From Deltaproteobacteria bacterium (GTDB lineage Bacteria; Desulfobacterota; GWC2-55-46; JADFVP01): 64,000 nucleotides of DNA. Position 1 is the stretch's first letter, and every line of letters starts with the position of its first letter. Positions 43,397-52,976 of the stretch are shown here, in pieces. The notes under the pieces were generated by a model. The model had not been told where the DNA came from. It was given only the letters and a program-made list of their open reading frames with translations, and searched no databases. Both the position numbers and the translations under genes were made by a program. Location: contig JAJCZH010000026.1 of NCBI GenBank assembly GCA_029262515.1, positions 37,008 to 101,007 of the forward strand. The letters run 5' to 3'.

Positions 43397-44536
43397 TTAC
43401 GGTTTCCTTCCTGCCTGAACACCCGGGCCGACACCCATACCCGTACCGGCATTATTTAACATCTGCCGTAGTTCATCGGGCTCCTGCGAAGTGCCGATAG
43501 CGGCCTCTACGGATATTAAACGGCGCTGAACATAGTTTGCCAGACACTGGTTCATGGTCTGCATACCGAACTTGGCCTGTCCTACCTGCATCTGGGAGTA
43601 TACCTGATGAACCTTGTCCTCCCGTATCAGGTTACGTATAGCCGCGTTAGGGATCATAACCTCAAGAGCCATAATCCTGCCTTTACCGTCTGCACGTGGA
43701 ATAAGGAGCTGTGAACAGACGCCTTCTAAAACAAAAGAGAGCTGAGCACGAATCTGCGGCTGCTGGTGCGCCGGAAAGACGTCGACAACTCTGTTTATCG
43801 TCTGGACGCAAGAGTTCGTGTGAAGAGTTGCGAAGCAGAGGTGACCGGTCTCTGCAATGGTCAACGCGGTCTCTATAGTCTCCATGTCCCGAAGCTCTCC
43901 GAGAAGCACGACGTCCGGGTCCTGTCTGAGCACATACTTTAGCGCCTTCTTGAATGCGTGCGTATCGTAACCTACCTCACGCTGATTAACGAGGCTCGTC
44001 TTCGAATTATGAAGATACTCGATCGGATCCTCAATAGTTATAATATGATCGTTTCTTTCCTGGTTGATCTTATCAATAATAGAAGCCAGCGTTGTGCTCT
44101 TACCTGATCCTGTCGGGCCCGTTACAAGTACGAGGCCGCGAGGTTTCCTCGACAGATCCTCAACAACAGGAGGCAGACCCAGTTCACCAAAAGACATAAT
44201 CTTGAACGGGATAGTCCTGAAGACTCCGGCAACGGTGCCGCGCTGTACAAAGAGATTGCCCCTGAAGCGGCTCAGGCCCTTGAGCCCGAAAGAGAAATCG
44301 AGTTCATTCTCTTCCTCAAACTTGTGCTTCTGAACATCGGTAAGTATAGTGTACGACAGGCTCTTCGTATCGATTCCGGTAAGTACGGGGCCCTCTACCG
44401 GTGATAGTTTACCATTAATCCGCATTCTCGGAGCGGAACCGGCCGCAAGATGGAGATCGGACCCACCCATCTCAATCATCGTTTTCAATAGTTCCTGTAT
44501 AGTATACTTTGGTGCTGCGGCGCCTTCGGTTGCCAT
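43397..44536 (-). CDS. pilT: PilT, pilus retraction ATPase
   Basis: This 379-residue protein has Walker A GPTGSGKSTTLA (about 140-151), Asp-box DHIITIEDPIEYLH, Walker B region PDVVLLGELRDMET and His-box TGHLCFATLHTNS, all characteristic of PilT. It powers pilus retraction. Its end (TGMGVGPGVQAGRKP) has a short Gly-rich tail. It is between pilB (215 bases upstream) and pilC. A TATAAT-containing promoter precedes it. Confidence 0.95.
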   Translation of the reverse strand: MATEGAAAPKYTIQELLKTMIEMGGSDLHLAAGSAPRMRINGKLSPVEGPVLTGIDTKSLSYTILTDVQKHKFEEENELDFSFGLKGLSRFRGNLFVQRGTVAGVFRTIPFKIMSFGELGLPPVVEDLSRKPRGLVLVTGPTGSGKSTTLASIIDKINQERNDHIITIEDPIEYLHNSKTSLVNQREVGYDTHAFKKALKYVLRQDPDVVLLGELRDMETIETALTIAETGHLCFATLHTNSCVQTINRVVDVFPAHQQPQIRAQLSFVLEGVCSQLLIPRADGKGRIMALEVMIPNAAIRNLIREDKVHQVYSQMQVGQAKFGMQTMNQCLANYVQRRLISVEAAIGTSQEPDELRQMLNNAGTGMGVGPGVQAGRKP

Positions 44537-44568
44537 TTTTTTCCGATCCTTCTGTTATTGATATTTCG

Positions 44569-44596
44569 ATTATACTACCAATATAGCTTAATTGAA
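44569..44596 (-). promoter_or_regulatory. Sigma-70-like promoter of pilT
   Basis: Minus-strand TATAAT (44569-44574) is preceded after 16 bases by TTCAAT (44591-44596). The pilB-pilT gap of 215 bases otherwise holds no gene. Confidence 0.5.
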
Positions 44597-44751
44597 CTTA
44601 AAGGAAATAGTTAGGACAAATGTTACATATAGCGCCTCTCTATTTATCCCATTCCAGTCCTGTTTGTTCGTAAATTCTCTTCAAAATTCTCCATTATTCG
44701 TCTTATTTACAGATGAATCTCGTTAACAATGGGCTGTAAAAGAGCCTGAAA

Positions 44752-46449
44752 TCAATCGGCCATGGTAACCCTCAAGATCTCCTCGATCGTCGTTACGCCC
44801 TCCGCGACCTTGGTGATTCCACTCATTCTGAGGGACTTCATTCCCTCTGAGATAGCAGTTTTCTTAAGCTCTGCACTCGAATCCCCGCTAAGCACGCTGT
44901 CTTTAAGCACCTCGGTAAATGGCATAACCTCATACAGGGCTATCCTGCCCTTATAACCGGTTCCCGCACAGGAAGCGCAACCCTTGCCCTTACATGAAGT
45001 CATCTTCTTGGACTCCTCTATGGTAACGCCAAGATCGAGCCAAGCCTTTTCCGGCATCTCCACCTCCTCTTTGCAGTCCTTGCATATCTGACGCACCAGC
45101 CTTTGGGCCAGAATAAGATTGGTGGCGGAGGAGACGAGAAAGGGTTCTATTCCCATGTTCAAGAGCCTGTTTACGGTTGATGGCGCATCGTTTGTATGTA
45201 GCGTGGATAGCACAAGGTGTCCGGTAAGGGCGGCTTTGATAGAGATTTCAGCAGTCTCGTAATCACGTATCTCACCGACCATAATTATATCAGGGTCCTG
45301 ACGTAAAAAACTTCTGAGCGCCGCTGCAAAGTTAAGCCCTATGTCTTCATGCATCTGTACCTGGTTGATACCCATGAGGTTGAACTCAACCGGGTCCTCG
45401 GCAGTTGAGATGTTCTCGGAACTCTTATTCAGCTCCGAGAGTGCGGAGTAAAGAGTCGTTGTCTTACCTGAACCGGTCGGGCCCGTCACTAACACTATGC
45501 CCCACGGCTTATGGATAGCATCTAGCAGGTCGTCGAGGGCCTTCTGCTCAAAACCGAGCTTGGTCATATCTAGCTGCAGATTGCTCTTGTCGAGCAACCT
45601 GAGAACCACCTTCTCGCCATAAAGAGTAGGTAGGACCGAGACCCTGTAATCCATCTCTTTATTCTTGCCCATCTTGAGCTTAATTCTGCCGTCCTGAGGC
45701 AGCCTGCGCTCTGCGATGTCGAGCTGACTCATGATCTTTATTCTCGATACAATGGCATTTTTAAGCCTGTACGGTGGCTTCATCACCTCAAGCAGTACGC
45801 CGTCAACCCTGTACCTGACCCTGAAAGACTTCTCGTACGGCTCAATGTGAATATCACTCGCGCCCTTTTTTATCGCATCCGTAAGAAGCAGGTTGACAAG
45901 CTTTACGACAGGGGCATCCTCAACCGCCTTCTTGAGATCAGAGAGGTCAACCTCTTCCTCATCCTGAATGACGTCGATATCATCCTCATCAAACTCGGTG
46001 AGAACACCATCGAGTTCCATATCCGGTCCTTCGTAATACTCTTCGATAGCGGACTTGATAGCGGCATCCGAAGCGACAAGAGGCTCTACGTTGTAACCGG
46101 TAAGAAATTTGATATCATCAATTGCAAAGATGTTCGAAGGGTCGGCCATTGCTACTACAAGCGTTGAGCCGGTTCTGCTGACCGGAATTACCTGATACTT
46201 GAGAGCAACATCTTCGGGGATAAGTTTTACTATATCCGGGTCGATCTCCTGGGTGGCAAGCTCAACTGTAGGAATACCGTACTGCTTTGACAAAAAGACA
46301 GTAAGATCTTTCTCACTTATATAACCGAGCTTGGTAAGATTATAACCTAACCTGCCCCCTCCCCGTTTCTGTTCATCAACGGCTTTTTGTAGCTGCCCTT
46401 CCGAGATCAGGCTCTCTTTAAGGAGCAGTTCACCTATTCTATCAGTCAT
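44752..46449 (-). CDS. pilB: PilB, pilus assembly ATPase
   Basis: This 565-residue protein has an N-terminal MshEN/GspE_N domain (about 1-150), an acidic linker (EFDEDDIDVIQDEEEVD), the ATPase core with Walker A GPTGSGKTTTLYSAL and Walker B DPDIIMVGEIRD, and the zinc-binding tetracysteine region (CKDC ... CKGKGCASC). It is the pilus extension ATPase. It is first in the pilB-pilT-pilC-pilS-pilR series. Confidence 0.95.
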   Translation of the reverse strand: MTDRIGELLLKESLISEGQLQKAVDEQKRGGGRLGYNLTKLGYISEKDLTVFLSKQYGIPTVELATQEIDPDIVKLIPEDVALKYQVIPVSRTGSTLVVAMADPSNIFAIDDIKFLTGYNVEPLVASDAAIKSAIEEYYEGPDMELDGVLTEFDEDDIDVIQDEEEVDLSDLKKAVEDAPVVKLVNLLLTDAIKKGASDIHIEPYEKSFRVRYRVDGVLLEVMKPPYRLKNAIVSRIKIMSQLDIAERRLPQDGRIKLKMGKNKEMDYRVSVLPTLYGEKVVLRLLDKSNLQLDMTKLGFEQKALDDLLDAIHKPWGIVLVTGPTGSGKTTTLYSALSELNKSSENISTAEDPVEFNLMGINQVQMHEDIGLNFAAALRSFLRQDPDIIMVGEIRDYETAEISIKAALTGHLVLSTLHTNDAPSTVNRLLNMGIEPFLVSSATNLILAQRLVRQICKDCKEEVEMPEKAWLDLGVTIEESKKMTSCKGKGCASCAGTGYKGRIALYEVMPFTEVLKDSVLSGDSSAELKKTAISEGMKSLRMSGITKVAEGVTTIEEILRVTMAD

Positions 46450-46767
46450 AACTAACCGTTATTTAAGTTACTGGAAACATTCGTACAGGCTCTATACTAA
46501 AGCCAAGTGTTATCAAATGACCAATCTATATTCTGTAACGCAAGGCACAACAATGCCATGCGCATACAAAAGAGTATTTTCTATAATACACCTAGAATAT
46601 AAGTAGTCCGAGAATTATAGAACCCGAACTTTCAAGAGTACTCTACATATTTTACATCTCGGCAAAAATACGACATTCTTAACAGTATTTTTTAAAATTT
46701 ATTGAGTTGTACATAAAAGAAAGTCTGTAGCTGTTCAGGCAGAAAAGAGGGTGAGGGTCTGTAGACT
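46450..46767. other. AT-rich intergenic region before pilB
   Basis: This 318-base region between the pgsA stop and the pilB start contains no supportable ORF or RNA. It is AT-rich and presumably carries the pilB promoter; several TATAAT-like hexamers occur but none has a well-placed -35 box. Confidence 0.5.
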
Positions 46768-47340
46768 TCAGTTCAGGATGTCGGACTTTAAGAAACGGAT
46801 AAAATAGTCTACTCCCGACCAGATAGTAAGGATAAAAGAGACTACCAGAAGCAGACTTCCGATGGCATGAAAATCTATTCCGTAAAAGTTGTAATGGAGC
46901 ATCAGGGGCACGAGACAGACGATCTGAGAGACTGTCTTGAGCTTGCCTAGCCAGCTTGCGGCTATTACCTTGCCGGAGCTTGCTGCCATGGCCCTGAGGC
47001 CCGTCACGGCCATCTCTCTGCTTAGCATAAGGGCAACCACCCAGGCCGGCACCCGGTCGAGCGGTATGAGCATTATAAAAGCGGTCGTTATTAGGAGCTT
47101 ATCCGCCAGGGGATCTAGAAACTTGCCGAGTGTGGTCGTCTGATCGAGCTTGCGGGCCAGATAACCGTCTAGCCAATCGGTAACGCAGACCAGCACAAAA
47201 ATAATGGCGGAAACGACACTGAGCGTCTCAGCCGGCGATAGCAGCAGAACCACCATAACGGGAGTCATAAGAATCCGTACCAGCGACAAGCTGTTTGGCA
47301 GGTTAAGGTATGCGGCTCGCGAGTCTGTTGACATTGTCAA
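46768..47340 (-). CDS. pgsA: CDP-diacylglycerol--glycerol-3-phosphate 3-phosphatidyltransferase
   Basis: This 190-residue membrane protein has about four to six membrane segments and the CDP-alcohol phosphotransferase signature DG-x2-AR-x8-G-x3-D-x3-D, seen as DWLDGYLARKLDQ then GKFLDPLADK (about 50-80). It makes phosphatidylglycerol phosphate, the committed step to phosphatidylglycerol. N-terminal NLPNSLSLVRILMTP is typical of PgsA. It has its own promoter 20-50 bases upstream, overlapping a palindrome. Confidence 0.93.
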   Translation of the reverse strand: MTMSTDSRAAYLNLPNSLSLVRILMTPVMVVLLLSPAETLSVVSAIIFVLVCVTDWLDGYLARKLDQTTTLGKFLDPLADKLLITTAFIMLIPLDRVPAWVVALMLSREMAVTGLRAMAASSGKVIAASWLGKLKTVSQIVCLVPLMLHYNFYGIDFHAIGSLLLVVSFILTIWSGVDYFIRFLKSDILN

Positions 47341-47354
47341 GTCCTGTAAAGTAG

Positions 47355-47390
47355 AGTTCTATTTATAATAAAGAACTGACACAAAAACAA
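47355..47390 (-). promoter_or_regulatory. pgsA promoter overlapping a perfect-armed palindrome
   Basis: Minus-strand TTGTTT (47385-47390) and TATAAA (47362-47367) are 17 bases apart. AGTTCT and AGAACT (47355-47360 and 47372-47377) flank the -10 box, with an AT-rich, nearly symmetric core between. It could be an operator or simply a hairpin. Confidence 0.5.
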
Positions 47391-47420
47391 TTACACCTTC
47401 AAAGAGTAGGGGATTCAAAG

Positions 47421-48134
47421 CTAACGTGTGGTTCCGGAATAATGATCGTAAAACCGGAGAACCTTCTTAACGTACATTTGAGTCTCTTTATACGGCGGAA
47501 TCCGCCCGTAACTCCGCACTGCGCCTTCACCGGCATTGTACGCCGCCAGCGCCATAGGTAACTTGCCGTTGAACTTCTTGATCAAGCTGCTCAGATACCT
47601 TGTGCCGCCGTTTATATTATCCACGGGATTATGGATATCCTTAACACCCATCATCCGCGCTGTCTCGGGCATAAGCTGCATTAGCCCACGCGCTCCTGCG
47701 CGAGACACTGCCGAAGGGTTGTAGTCGCTCTCGGCCCTGACAACGGCCTTGACCAGGTTCGGGTCCACGCCGTAACGCCTGGATACGTTAGAGATAAGAG
47801 TGTCGTACACTACCGAAGCGTTACCGTTGCTGTTACCGTTCAGGCCTCCGGAACTATCACTCTTTTCGGGCATTATCCAGTTATACCTGTTTGAGACCGG
47901 TACATTCGATATATGGATTACCCCATTTCCGTCAACATAACTATAAAAACCTGCCGACGCGTTAGAGACGGCCAACAGCACAGCGAGAGCTGACAAGAGT
48001 CCGAGCAGCATAAGCGCGGCCCGACTCGACAAAAAAGAGCCGTACCCCGCTACCCTTGAAATACTCTGTGACAAGGCGCCAGAAGGTACTTTTAAATGTA
48101 AATTTATTTTACAATGAGAGTCTTTAAAGGGCAA
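47421..48134 (-). CDS. Lytic transglycosylase (SLT domain) with N-terminal DUF4124
   Basis: This 237-residue protein has an N-terminal membrane/signal segment (about 38-62), a short DUF4124 element ([18 protein letters not shown]) and a soluble lytic transglycosylase domain (about 118-230). The SLT domain has the catalytic Glu in [15 protein letters not shown], the [14 protein letters not shown] block and [10 protein letters not shown]. It cleaves peptidoglycan glycan strands in the periplasm. It is divergent from nadB and 80 bases upstream of pgsA. Such enzymes often assist envelope-spanning machines. Confidence 0.92.
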   Translation of the reverse strand: MPFKDSHCKINLHLKVPSGALSQSISRVAGYGSFLSSRAALMLLGLLSALAVLLAVSNASAGFYSYVDGNGVIHISNVPVSNRYNWIMPEKSDSSGGLNGNSNGNASVVYDTLISNVSRRYGVDPNLVKAVVRAESDYNPSAVSRAGARGLMQLMPETARMMGVKDIHNPVDNINGGTRYLSSLIKKFNGKLPMALAAYNAGEGAVRSYGRIPPYKETQMYVKKVLRFYDHYSGTTR

Positions 48135-48195
48135 GGCCTAATTCTCCTCTGCTTTTGAGCTGACAGCATGGAAGGGTTCTTTAACTTTAAAAAAA

Positions 48196-48224
48196 TTGAC
48201 AATTTTAGAGTCTTGTTTTACCCT
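48196..48224 (+). promoter_or_regulatory. Sigma-70-like promoter of nadB
   Basis: A perfect TTGACA (48196-48201) is followed after 17 bases by TACCCT (48219-48224). It lies downstream of the ATG at 48168, which argues that translation starts at the later TTG (48288). Confidence 0.5.
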
Positions 48225-48287
48225 TGTAAATACACAGTCCATATATCGGTCGAAGTTACGATTTCATTAAAGAAAGAGGTAAAACTT

Positions 48288-49889
48288 TTGGAGTATAAGA
48301 CCGATTTCCTCGTTATAGGCAGCGGAATCGCCGGACTGAGCTTTGCAATAAAAGCGGCCAGAACCGGCAACGTGGCTATTATAACCAAGAGAATGGCTCG
48401 CGAGTCCGCCACCTACTACGCCCAGGGAGGTATCGCCTCTGTCCTGGCCCCTGAAGACTCTTTTGAGTCCCATATTGATGATACTTTAAACGCGGGCGCT
48501 GGCCTTTGCAACAAAAAAATCGTTAAGAAGGTGGTTCGCAGCGGCCCTGCTATGATCCATGAGCTTATTGAGCTCGGCGTTCAGTTCTCGTCGAACCTGG
48601 AGGGCCATACTGAAGAGCTAAACCTGGGTAGAGAGGGTGGGCACTCCGAGCGCAGAATAGTCCATGCAAAAGATATTACGGGACGCGCCGTCGAACAGGG
48701 TCTGCTCGACGCAATCGATAAACATCCCAATATAACCGTCTACGAAGACTTTATCGCAGTCGATCTCTTTGCGCATTCAAAATTCGTCGGCCCAACATCT
48801 ATCGAGAACGAAGAGGTCTGGGGGGCGTACGCGCTCGATAAAACCGACACCGTACACACCTTTCTCTCACATATTACCGTGCTCGCTACAGGGGGCGCAG
48901 GCAAGGTCTACATCTATACGTCTAACCCCGACATCGCCACAGGAGACGGCATTGCGATGGCCTACCGCGCGGGGGCCGAAATCGCCAACATGGAATTTAT
49001 GCAGTTTCACCCGACGTGCCTCTACCACCCTGAAGCAAAAAACTTTCTCATAACCGAGGCCCTTAGAGGTGAAGGCGCCCTGCTGAAGTTAAAAGACTCG
49101 ACTGAGTTCATGCGCGCTCACCACAAAAAAGCTGAACTCGCCCCGCGAGACATCGTGGCCCGCGCAATCGACTTTGAATTAAAAAAGAGCGGAGACGAGT
49201 GCGTCTACCTCGACATAAGCCATCGCGATGCGGGTTTTATCAAAGACCGCTTTCCAAATATTTATAACAGGTGCCTTGACTACGGAGTAGATATTACTAA
49301 AGAGCCTATTCCGGTCGTACCTGCCGCGCATTATATATGCGGCGGAATAAAGACGGACGAGTGCGGCAGAAGCTCTATCAAACGGCTCTATGCCATAGGC
49401 GAGGCTGCTTCAACTGGACTTCACGGCGCCAACCGCCTTGCATCCAACTCGTTGCTCGAGGCGCTGGTAATGGCGGACAGCGCAGCTGAAAGCGCGGCTA
49501 AAGAGTTAAAGACCGGATCTTCGAAACTTCCGGTCATACCGATATGGGAGACGCGAGGAGCGGTCACCAGCGACGAGGCGGTCGTAATCAGCCAGAACTG
49601 GGACGAGGTACGCCGCTTTATGTGGAACTACGTCGGGATAGTACGGTCGAACAAGAGGTTAGAGAGGGCGCGAAGGAGAATAACGCTGCTCGAAAGCGAG
49701 ATCAACGAGTACTACTGGGACTTCAAAATCACCTCCGACCTGCTCGAACTCAGGAACATTGCTACCGTAGCAAAGCTGATCATCACCTGTGCCGAGACGC
49801 GCCACGAGTCCCGCGGCCTCCACTACAACATCGACTATCCCGGAAGAAGTGAAGAGTTCCTGCACGATACGGTTATAAAACCGACCTGA
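48288..49889 (+). CDS. nadB: L-aspartate oxidase
   Basis: The protein is 533 residues from the TTG at 48288, which has AAAGAGGT at the right distance; an in-frame ATG at 48168 would add 40 residues unlike any NadB N-terminus. The FAD Rossmann motif is DFLVIGSGIAGLSFA. Family blocks are YYAQGGIA, EGGHSERRIVHAKD, ATGGAGKVY, FMQFHPTCLY, PAAHYICGGI and GLHGANRLASNSLLE. NadB oxidises aspartate to iminoaspartate for NAD synthesis; nadA and nadC are not in the window. It lies head-to-head with the lytic transglycosylase. Confidence 0.93.
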   Translation: MEYKTDFLVIGSGIAGLSFAIKAARTGNVAIITKRMARESATYYAQGGIASVLAPEDSFESHIDDTLNAGAGLCNKKIVKKVVRSGPAMIHELIELGVQFSSNLEGHTEELNLGREGGHSERRIVHAKDITGRAVEQGLLDAIDKHPNITVYEDFIAVDLFAHSKFVGPTSIENEEVWGAYALDKTDTVHTFLSHITVLATGGAGKVYIYTSNPDIATGDGIAMAYRAGAEIANMEFMQFHPTCLYHPEAKNFLITEALRGEGALLKLKDSTEFMRAHHKKAELAPRDIVARAIDFELKKSGDECVYLDISHRDAGFIKDRFPNIYNRCLDYGVDITKEPIPVVPAAHYICGGIKTDECGRSSIKRLYAIGEAASTGLHGANRLASNSLLEALVMADSAAESAAKELKTGSSKLPVIPIWETRGAVTSDEAVVISQNWDEVRRFMWNYVGIVRSNKRLERARRRITLLESEINEYYWDFKITSDLLELRNIATVAKLIITCAETRHESRGLHYNIDYPGRSEEFLHDTVIKPT

Positions 49890-49923
49890 CACCGCATGTC
49901 ATCCTTTTTGAAAGGAGATTGTA

Positions 49924-50883
49924 ATGGGAAAACTCGTAGACGGAAAATGGAGTACCGAATGGTACGCTCCTGACGCAAAAGGAAGATTCGTACGGACCGA
50001 GACAACCTTCAGGAACAGAATTAGTAACGACGGCTCAACCCCCTTCGCACCCGAGGCCGGACGGTACCACCTCTATATCTCGCTCGCCTGCCCCTGGGCT
50101 CACCGTGCGCTTATAATGCGCAAGCTAAAGGGACTCGAAGAGGTAATCAGCCTCTCTATAGTCGACTACCATATGACCGATGACGGATGGCACTTCAGTT
50201 CCAACCCCGGCGCCATTCCTGATACGGTAAATAACTGCGAATTCATGCGCGAGTTATACGTATTGGCCGCCCCCCACTACACCGGCCGCGTTACCGTTCC
50301 CGTTCTCTGGGATAAAAAAAACTGCACGATCGTAAATAACCAGTCACTCGAAGTCATGCGTATCTTCGATACGGAATTCGACGAGCTGGCAGACCCGAAC
50401 GTAAGCTTCTACCCGGAGGAGCTTACCGAAGAAATCGACAGAACAATAGAGGCGATCTACGAACCCGTGAATAACGGCGTCTACAAATCGGGCTTTGCAA
50501 CCACACAGGAGGCGTACGACTCTGCGGTAACAGCACTCTTTAAAGGACTAGACGTTTGGGAGGGGGTTTTAGCTAAAAGGCGCTACCTTTGCGGAGACAA
50601 AATAACCGAGGCCGACTGGTGCCTCTTTACCACACTCGTCCGTTTCGACAGCGTCTACTATACGCACTTCAAGTGCAACAGGCAGCATATCTACGAGTAT
50701 CCGAACCTCGGAAACTACTTAAAGGAATTATACCAGATACCGGGCATAGCGCTGACCTGCAACTTCGACCATATCAAGGGCCATTACTACAGAAGCCACC
50801 TTATGGTAAACCCGCACGGAATCGTGCCTATAGGGCCGATTATCGATCTGACAAGTCCGCACGATAGAGCACGGCAATATTGA
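49924..50883 (+). CDS. yqjG: Glutathionyl-hydroquinone reductase-like GST (YqjG/ECM4 family)
   Basis: This 319-residue protein starts after a strong AAAGGAG. It has a thioredoxin-like N-terminal domain with the catalytic CPWAHR motif (Cys56) and a helical GST C-terminal domain; VPVLWDKK, NNQSLEVMRIFD and LTCNFDHIKGHYYRSH are typical blocks. The family reduces glutathionyl-hydroquinones, using glutathione. The YqjG-type signature is clear, but the substrate here is untested. It follows nadB by 34 bases on the same strand. Confidence 0.9.
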   Translation: MGKLVDGKWSTEWYAPDAKGRFVRTETTFRNRISNDGSTPFAPEAGRYHLYISLACPWAHRALIMRKLKGLEEVISLSIVDYHMTDDGWHFSSNPGAIPDTVNNCEFMRELYVLAAPHYTGRVTVPVLWDKKNCTIVNNQSLEVMRIFDTEFDELADPNVSFYPEELTEEIDRTIEAIYEPVNNGVYKSGFATTQEAYDSAVTALFKGLDVWEGVLAKRRYLCGDKITEADWCLFTTLVRFDSVYYTHFKCNRQHIYEYPNLGNYLKELYQIPGIALTCNFDHIKGHYYRSHLMVNPHGIVPIGPIIDLTSPHDRARQY

Positions 50884-50915
50884 TACACCTTAAGGGTGAG
50901 GCCGGGTAAGTGCGC

Positions 50916-52010
50916 CTAGACAAAAGAGGCGTTTGAGTCCGAAGTGGAATTTGTAAAGGCTGTCGGTGGCATGGTGACCGTAACGGTAGTTCCTACACCG
51001 ACCTTGCTATCGACCCGTATATCGCCGCCATGGTCGCTTACTATCCTGTGGCTTATCGTAAGCCCTAGCCCTGCGCCCTCTATCTTAGAGGTCTGAAAGG
51101 GGCTGAAGATACTGCGCACCGCATCCTGCTCTATTCCTACGCCGTTGTCGGTTATCCTTATAAGTAACGTCTGATCCGACCACGGCACAGTCTCTACGAT
51201 TATCTCGCCTTCGTTCTCAATAGCCTCTATGGCATTCTGAACTATATTGAAGAGCGCAATCTTGAGATTTACCGAATCTATCGATACCTCGGGCGGATCT
51301 TCCATCAACCGTGTCTCGAACTCGATGGACTTGCCCATAGAGAACTCGCGAGCATCCCTTACCGTAGACTCTACTACGCTGTTGATATTTCCGGCAACGA
51401 GCGTTGAGTTTAAAATCCTTTTGTACTCATCGATCCTCTGGAGCATCTTCTCAAGGCGCTCAACCGAGCGTATGATCCTGTCGGCATACTCTGCATGTTT
51501 GTCAACGGTACCGGGGTCGAGCATACGCCGAGCCATACCGCCTATGGTCGTCAGCGGATTTCTTATCTCGTGAGCTATACCGTCTACCATGCCTCCAAGC
51601 GCCGCCATCTTCTCCGAATCAAACAGCTTGGTCTGGAGCGCGCGCATACGCAGAAGAGATTTCACGCGCGCCGATACCTCGCGCAGACTGTACGGCTTGA
51701 TTATGTAATCTTCGGCGCCAACCTCGAAACCCCGCACCCTATCCTCTATTTCACCGAGACCGGTGAGCATAACAACCGGTATGTATCGGGTCTCCTCGCG
51801 CGACTTCAACCGCCTGAGCGCCTCATAACCGTCCATCTCAGGCATCATAACATCCATCAGTATTATATCAGGATGGTAGCGATCCAGAATGGAGAGAGCC
51901 TCGACACCATTTCGTGCCTCGGCGACCTCGTAACCGTCTGCACTCATAACTTCACTGAGCAGAATCACGTTTTTCACATCATCATCGACTATCAGAACTC
52001 TCGCTTTCAC
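50916..52010 (-). CDS. Response regulator-histidine kinase (REC-HisKA-HATPase)
   Basis: This 364-residue soluble protein has its receiver first (about 1-120; DIILMDVMMPEMDG holds phospho-acceptor Asp; SREETRYIPVVMLTG), then a HisKA box (GIAHEIRNPLTTIGG) and a HATPase domain (IVQNAIEAIENEG, DNGVGIEQD, GAGLGLTIS). Such reversed hybrids receive a phosphoryl group from another kinase and relay through their own kinase core. It is 2 bases downstream of the TPR lipoprotein in the mla-like cluster, which may tie envelope lipid state to signalling. Confidence 0.88.
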   Translation of the reverse strand: MKARVLIVDDDVKNVILLSEVMSADGYEVAEARNGVEALSILDRYHPDIILMDVMMPEMDGYEALRRLKSREETRYIPVVMLTGLGEIEDRVRGFEVGAEDYIIKPYSLREVSARVKSLLRMRALQTKLFDSEKMAALGGMVDGIAHEIRNPLTTIGGMARRMLDPGTVDKHAEYADRIIRSVERLEKMLQRIDEYKRILNSTLVAGNINSVVESTVRDAREFSMGKSIEFETRLMEDPPEVSIDSVNLKIALFNIVQNAIEAIENEGEIIVETVPWSDQTLLIRITDNGVGIEQDAVRSIFSPFQTSKIEGAGLGLTISHRIVSDHGGDIRVDSKVGVGTTVTVTMPPTAFTNSTSDSNASFV

Positions 52011-52012
52011 TT

Positions 52013-52969
52013 CTACTCCATACCGTTTTCATACGCCGTAACGAGTGAGTCCTTGATACGCGCAAAGTAATGGACCTTGTCGGGCATCTCCAGTCGGCTA
52101 TATGTCTCTATCAACAGAGTAAGGTCATCTATTGCTTTAAGAGGACGACCTCCGTTAAGGTTGACTATATACGACCTCTCAAGCAGGTAAGCGGCCTTAG
52201 TCAGGTGACCGAGCTTCCTGTGTATAGCCGCCATTGACGAGAGGTCAACGGCTATCTTCTCAGAATTACCAGCCTCGGTATCGAGTTCATATGCCATCTT
52301 GTACTGCTCCATAGCCCTGTCATGCTTCTTCATCAGGTCGTTCAGATGGCCAAGAGATCTGAAGCTGTTTGCCCTCTCAAGACTGTTGCTGTTGTCGGTA
52401 TTGAGCTGTAACGCGCGCAGCAGCACATGGTGAGCCTCTTTAACTTTTCCAGCCTCTGCCAGGATCACGCCCATAAGGTTTAAAGCCGCACCGCTCTGAA
52501 TACCGTGTTTCTTGTCAACTTCAATAGACTCTTCTACATGAGTGAGTGCTAAGGAGTGTCTGCCGGTAAGGTACTCTACCTTGGCGAGCGTAGCATAAGC
52601 CTCACCGAGACTCTTTACGTTATTGGCATCGAGGCTGACCTTAATAGCGGTGTCGAGGTACGACTCGGCACCCGGCATATCCCCTATATATATGGAGACC
52701 CTGGCAATATTTATAAGGTCAACCACCTCCGCATCACGATCATCCACGGCCCTGTCTATCTTCAGTGCGGAACCGAAGTTGTGTAGAGCGGATGAAAAGT
52801 CGCCTTTAGAGAACGCCTCTATACCGCGCGCCCTTGCCTCTTCGGCCCTTACATGAAGGTACGACTCATCCACCGCACGCGGCCCGTTACCGACACAACC
52901 GGCTAATATAAAGAGAGCTATTGCAATTAAAGAGACGAAAGCTTTATGGCGATAGTGACCCTTATGCAT
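52013..52969 (-). CDS. TPR lipoprotein of the mla-like cluster
   Basis: The protein is 318 residues from the ATG at 52969, chosen to give a lipoprotein signal at the N-terminus (FVSLIAIALFILAGC); an ATG at 52999 inside mlaD would add ten residues. About six tetratricopeptide repeats (for example EAYATLAKVEYLTGRHSLALTHVEESIEV) fill the rest. It is probably an outer-membrane-facing or periplasmic scaffold. Overlap with mlaD and the following kinase gene indicates one operon. Function unknown. Confidence 0.8.
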   Translation of the reverse strand: MHKGHYRHKAFVSLIAIALFILAGCVGNGPRAVDESYLHVRAEEARARGIEAFSKGDFSSALHNFGSALKIDRAVDDRDAEVVDLINIARVSIYIGDMPGAESYLDTAIKVSLDANNVKSLGEAYATLAKVEYLTGRHSLALTHVEESIEVDKKHGIQSGAALNLMGVILAEAGKVKEAHHVLLRALQLNTDNSNSLERANSFRSLGHLNDLMKKHDRAMEQYKMAYELDTEAGNSEKIAVDLSSMAAIHRKLGHLTKAAYLLERSYIVNLNGGRPLKAIDDLTLLIETYSRLEMPDKVHYFARIKDSLVTAYENGME

Positions 52970-52976
52970 AATAAAT

